Shown: piece after piece, positions 60,533 to 64,000 of the stretch
Numbering within the stretch: the first letter of the stretch is position 1
Layout: every line of letters starts with the position of its first letter
Origin: Saprospiraceae bacterium UBA7328
Lineage (GTDB): Bacteria; Bacteroidota; Bacteroidia; Chitinophagales; Saprospiraceae
NCBI GenBank assembly: GCA_002471345.1
Contig: DKPS01000015.1
Location: 35,274-99,273 of the forward strand
Length of the DNA: 64,000 nucleotides
Reading direction: 5' to 3'
The notes under the pieces: model-generated
Databases searched by the model: none
What the model saw: only the letters and a program-made list of their open reading frames with translations
What the model was told of the DNA's origin: nothing
Made by a program: the position numbers and the translations under genes

Positions 60533-63500
60533 GTGGAGAACTTGAATACCTTGCTTGATAAATTCAAGCATGATGTGCGGACGCAAAAGATTGTAGGGCA
60601 GATCAATAAAAAACCTGCTTCACGCTTATTACTCACTCAGATGATAGGCGCACAGGATGCCTTTGCCTTAATGGGAGTATATAGTGCCCTAGGATACAAT
60701 CATATCTATATAGGAATAGACAAAGAAGAGGCTGCTTACGTGCAAAACACATTGGACAATCTGAATAAAGAATTGAATGTTTCTTTCTTTCCAGATTCTT
60801 TTAAGAGGCCAATGCATTTCGAAGAGATTGCTAGTCATAATATACTACAGCGGACAGAAAGCATGAATAGGTTATCCCTTGGGCTTTCTAAAGGTGAATT
60901 ACTCGTCACATATCCAGAAGCTCTTTTTGAAAAAGTAGTAAATCCTAACCTACTTAACGATCAAAGAATAGAAATCGCCAAGGATGAAGTGCTAGATTTA
61001 GATACAATCATTGAAATTCTAGTTGAGTTTGGATTTGAAAGAGTTGATTTTGTTTACGAACCTGGTCAGTTTGCCATTAGAGGAGGAATAGTGGATATTT
61101 TTTCATTTGGTAATGAGTGGCCTTATAGGGTTGAGCTTTTTGATGAAGAGGTGGAAAGTATTCGAATGTTTAATCCTACGACCCAATTGTCCATCAGAAC
61201 AATTGCCAAAATTGCCATTATTCCAAATGTTACTGGTCAATTTGGAAAGGAAGAAAAAGTCAACATCTTTGAAGTCTTCCCGGAGAAAACTATTATCTGG
61301 GTTAAGGATTTCGATGTAATGCTGGATCGAATACAAATGTGTTTTGAAAAGGCAGAAGAGTTTTCGAAAACATTGGGTTCAGTGGAAGACGAAAGGCTTA
61401 GGGAGATATTTAAAGATAGAGCCTTTATTTTTCCAAAAGAAATAGTTGAAACAGCAACCAACTATGGGTTAATATACCTAAAAAAACCAACAATCAAGTT
61501 TGATTTCGATCTTATCATAGATTACGCATCTAAGCCACAACCAAGTTTTAATAGAAAATTCACTCTACTTATAGACGACCTAAATGAAAAAGAAAAAGAA
61601 GGACTTGAAAATTTCATTTTTACTGATAATACCCGTCAAATAGAGCGATTCTATTCCATTTTTGAAGATTTACAAGCCAAAGTGAATTTTCATCCTATTT
61701 CTAAAGCCATTCACTCTGGTTTTATCGACCCTTCATTAAAATTAGCGTGTTATACAGATCACCAAATTTTTGAACGGTTTCATAGATATAAAATAAGAAG
61801 AGGTTTTACTAAAGATCAAGCTATGAGCTTGAAAATGCTTAGAGAGCTACAAGCAGGAGACTGGGTAGTACATATCGACCATGGAGTAGGCAAGTATTCA
61901 GGTTTAGAAAAAATCGATATCAATGGACATGTACAAGAATCTGTAAGACTGATATATAAGAACAACGACTTGCTTTATGTTGGCATTAATTCTCTTCATA
62001 AAATTTCAAAATATGTAGGAAAGGACGGCACCCCACCCAAATTAGACAAAATAGGAAGTGATACCTGGAAGAAACTAAAAAGTAGGACCAAAAAGAAAGT
62101 CAAGGACATAGCCAAAGAGCTAATAAAACTATATGCTCAAAGAAAATCTAGTCCTGGGTTTGCTTGTGAACCTGATGGCTATTTACAGAACGAGCTAGAA
62201 GCTTCTTTTATGTATGAGGATACTCCTGACCAATTTGAAGCAAGTAAAGCCACCAAAGAGGACATGGAGAAAGATTACCCAATGGATAGGTTAATCTGTG
62301 GAGACGTTGGTTTTGGAAAAACAGAAATTGCAATACGTGCTGCATTTAAAGCCGCTGTAAATGGTAAACAAGTCGCGATATTAGTACCTACGACTATACT
62401 TGCCATTCAACATTATAAAACATTCAAGAATAGATATGAAGGTTTTCCGATAGAAGTAGATTATGTGAATCGTTTCAGAACTGCAGCAGAAAAAACTCAG
62501 GTTTTTAAGAATGCTCAAGAAGGGAAACTAGATGTTCTAATAGGCACCCATGCCATCCTAAATAAAAGAGTAGGATTTAAAGATCTCGGACTTCTTGTAA
62601 TAGATGAAGAACAAAAGTTTGGTGTGTCAGCTAAAGAAAAACTACGTTCTCTTAAGGTGAATGTGGATACTTTGACACTTACGGCAACTCCAATACCTAG
62701 GACCTTGCAATTCTCTCTTATGAATGCTCGTGACCTCTCTATAATAAAAACGCCACCACCCAATAGACAACCAATTTATACCGAAAGAAAAGTCTTTAGT
62801 GAAGAGGTTATAAAGGAATCTATCTATTATGAGGTAAACAGAGGTGGTCAGGTATTCTTCGTTCACAATAGGGTAAAGTCTCTCATGGACATAACTGTCT
62901 TAGTAAGAAAGATGTGTCCGGATATTAGCGTTCAGATGGCTCATGGACAAATGGATCCAAAAATTCTCGAGAGAACTCTTTTAGATTTTATTGATGGTAA
63001 ATTCGACGTATTAATTTCAACAAATATTATTGAGACTGGGTTAGACATTCCCAATGCCAATACTATGATCATTAATAATGCCCATCACTTTGGATTAAGT
63101 GATTTACATCAACTCCGAGGCAGAGTTGGACGATCTAATACAAAAGCATACTGTTACCTTTTTGCACCTCCTCTTTCCGTTCTCACCCCTGAAGCAAGAA
63201 AACGCCTACAGACGGTAGAGGAGTTTTCTGATTTAGGCAGCGGTTTTCACATCGCTATGAAAGACATGGACATAAGAGGGGCTGGAAATTTACTAGGTGC
63301 TGAACAAAGTGGATTTATTTCTGACATTGGATATGAAACTTATCAGCGCATTCTTGAAGATGCCGTTGTGGAACTAAAAGAAACCGAATTTCAAGAACTG
63401 TTTCAAGAAGAGCTGACAAAGGAGAGAAAATATGTCAGAGACGTAGAAATAGATGTTGACACAGAAATGCTTATACCAGATACTTATGTGAATAGTATCC

Positions 63501-63901
63501 AAGAAAGATTAAATCTTTATACAGAGTTGGATGCTCTTGAAAATGAAAAGGAGCTTGAAGCATTTAAAAACAAACTAAAAGATCGATTTGGTCCATTACC
63601 TCCTGAAGCAGAAAACCTTTTTGAAGGTATTTTACTACGAGACATGTGTAAAACCTTTGGATTTGAGAGACTCAGCCTTAAAAGGAACAAAATGCGTTGC
63701 TTTTTCATTCGCAATCCACAATCTCCCTTTTTTGAGTCTGATATATTTAATAAACTTATGGCTTACATCTCAACAGGTGGTCAAAGATTAGGTCTAACAC
63801 TCAAACAGACCCCAGCATTTTTATTAATGACAAGAGAAGGAATTAAAAGTTTAAAAGAAGCGAAAATCATATTAGAACGAATCTCTGAAGATGTTCTTTG
63901 A
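60533..63901 (+). CDS. mfd: transcription-repair coupling factor
   Basis: DNA translocase that removes RNA polymerase stalled at lesions and recruits UvrA. The 1122 residues are full length. The UvrB-homology region is about 1-340, and the RNA-polymerase-interacting CarD-like domain about 440-510 (LQAGDWVVHIDHGVGKYSG). The motor domains contain Walker A GDVGFGKTE, VIDEEQKFGV and TATPIPRTLQFSLM, then QLRGRVGRS, followed by the C-terminal TRCF domain. Translation starts at GTG 60533. Confidence 0.96.
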   Translation: MENLNTLLDKFKHDVRTQKIVGQINKKPASRLLLTQMIGAQDAFALMGVYSALGYNHIYIGIDKEEAAYVQNTLDNLNKELNVSFFPDSFKRPMHFEEIASHNILQRTESMNRLSLGLSKGELLVTYPEALFEKVVNPNLLNDQRIEIAKDEVLDLDTIIEILVEFGFERVDFVYEPGQFAIRGGIVDIFSFGNEWPYRVELFDEEVESIRMFNPTTQLSIRTIAKIAIIPNVTGQFGKEEKVNIFEVFPEKTIIWVKDFDVMLDRIQMCFEKAEEFSKTLGSVEDERLREIFKDRAFIFPKEIVETATNYGLIYLKKPTIKFDFDLIIDYASKPQPSFNRKFTLLIDDLNEKEKEGLENFIFTDNTRQIERFYSIFEDLQAKVNFHPISKAIHSGFIDPSLKLACYTDHQIFERFHRYKIRRGFTKDQAMSLKMLRELQAGDWVVHIDHGVGKYSGLEKIDINGHVQESVRLIYKNNDLLYVGINSLHKISKYVGKDGTPPKLDKIGSDTWKKLKSRTKKKVKDIAKELIKLYAQRKSSPGFACEPDGYLQNELEASFMYEDTPDQFEASKATKEDMEKDYPMDRLICGDVGFGKTEIAIRAAFKAAVNGKQVAILVPTTILAIQHYKTFKNRYEGFPIEVDYVNRFRTAAEKTQVFKNAQEGKLDVLIGTHAILNKRVGFKDLGLLVIDEEQKFGVSAKEKLRSLKVNVDTLTLTATPIPRTLQFSLMNARDLSIIKTPPPNRQPIYTERKVFSEEVIKESIYYEVNRGGQVFFVHNRVKSLMDITVLVRKMCPDISVQMAHGQMDPKILERTLLDFIDGKFDVLISTNIIETGLDIPNANTMIINNAHHFGLSDLHQLRGRVGRSNTKAYCYLFAPPLSVLTPEARKRLQTVEEFSDLGSGFHIAMKDMDIRGAGNLLGAEQSGFISDIGYETYQRILEDAVVELKETEFQELFQEELTKERKYVRDVEIDVDTEMLIPDTYVNSIQERLNLYTELDALENEKELEAFKNKLKDRFGPLPPEAENLFEGILLRDMCKTFGFERLSLKRNKMRCFFIRNPQSPFFESDIFNKLMAYISTGGQRLGLTLKQTPAFLLMTREGIKSLKEAKIILERISEDVL

Positions 63902-63941
63902 TCATTGTGTCAATTTTATTCCAGCATTTAGTTAAAAACAA

Positions 63942-63949
63942 TACTTTTG
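63942..63949 (+). promoter_or_regulatory. -7 promoter box at the right edge
   Basis: TACTTTTG, an exact TAnnTTTG match, 25 bases before the ATG at 63975. No clear TTG is seen at -33. Confidence 0.5.
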
Positions 63950-63974
63950 AACTCTAATAACGAAAGGAGTCTTC

Positions 63975-64000
63975 ATGAGAAAATTACTATTTGGACTGTT
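63975..64000 (+). CDS. start of a gene cut by the window edge
   Basis: ATG 63975 begins MRKLLFGL, the form of a signal peptide or membrane anchor. It follows a promoter box and, unusually for this genome, a good Shine-Dalgarno-like AAAGGAG 7 bases ahead of the ATG. Only eight codons are visible, so the product cannot be named. Confidence 0.5.

Noticed and set aside
1-64000. Mobile elements, phage genes, defence systems, rRNA or tRNA genes
   Set aside because: None could be found: no transposase, integrase or restriction-type product, and no cloverleaf-like sequence in the gaps, all of which are under about 290 bases.

Overview
The window is a dense, low-GC stretch of chromosome from a member of the Bacteroidota, most likely a Cytophagia-type free-living bacterium. 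Four things point there. Two products carry C-terminal secretion domains of the type IX system, one of them the PorZ homologue. A bacillithiol-synthesis glycosyltransferase (bshA) is present. Start codons mostly lack Shine-Dalgarno sequences. Several intergenic gaps carry the Bacteroidota -7 promoter box TAnnTTTG. No gap between genes exceeds about 290 bases. I saw no tRNA, rRNA, CRISPR array, transposase, integrase or phage gene.

Layout: 1-1094 holds the N-terminal two thirds of rho (cut by the window edge). Then come serS, a YugP-like membrane protease, a DUF1761 protein and an M28 lipoprotein peptidase on the + strand. 5650-12906 (minus) holds an OmpA/PD40 envelope protein abutting a 2-oxoacid dehydrogenase E2, then cinA, feoB and feoA. 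mtaB, an outer-membrane barrel and lgt follow. 16475-22907 (minus) is a tight three-gene unit in which metH lies between a Wzi/RemB-like barrel and a Wzz-like chain-length protein. 23015-30874 (minus) holds a DUF4252 protein with a type IX tail, then lpxK, DUF2851, folA, porZ, nadD and dnaN. 31111-36668 (+) holds an M16-type protein and mreB-mreC-mreD-mrdA (no rodA). bshA and a MerR regulator with a degenerate cobalamin domain follow. 38877-44799 (minus) is a MoxR/DUF58/Bat operon. 44995-52316 (+) runs from a small membrane protein through mutL, two rhomboids, an EEP-family protein and cysS to a glutaminyl-cyclase-like lipoprotein. Beyond it are an orphan gene, ada, an RND/MMPL exporter, a double TetR regulator, an outer-membrane protein, a marR-type gene, a DUF1295 enzyme, mfd and the first codons of another gene.

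Most of the window is housekeeping and envelope biogenesis: lipoprotein modification, lipid A, rod-shape machinery, type IX secretion and DNA repair. The most unusual stretch is 53976-58937. There a stand-alone RND exporter is followed by one open reading frame encoding two complete TetR repressors in tandem, with near-identical recognition helices. The gap after it holds a cluster of inverted repeats with TTTTGACA/TGTCAA half-sites in front of an outer-membrane barrel gene. This could be a self-contained regulated export module built around a natural single-chain TetR dimer; that reading is inference.
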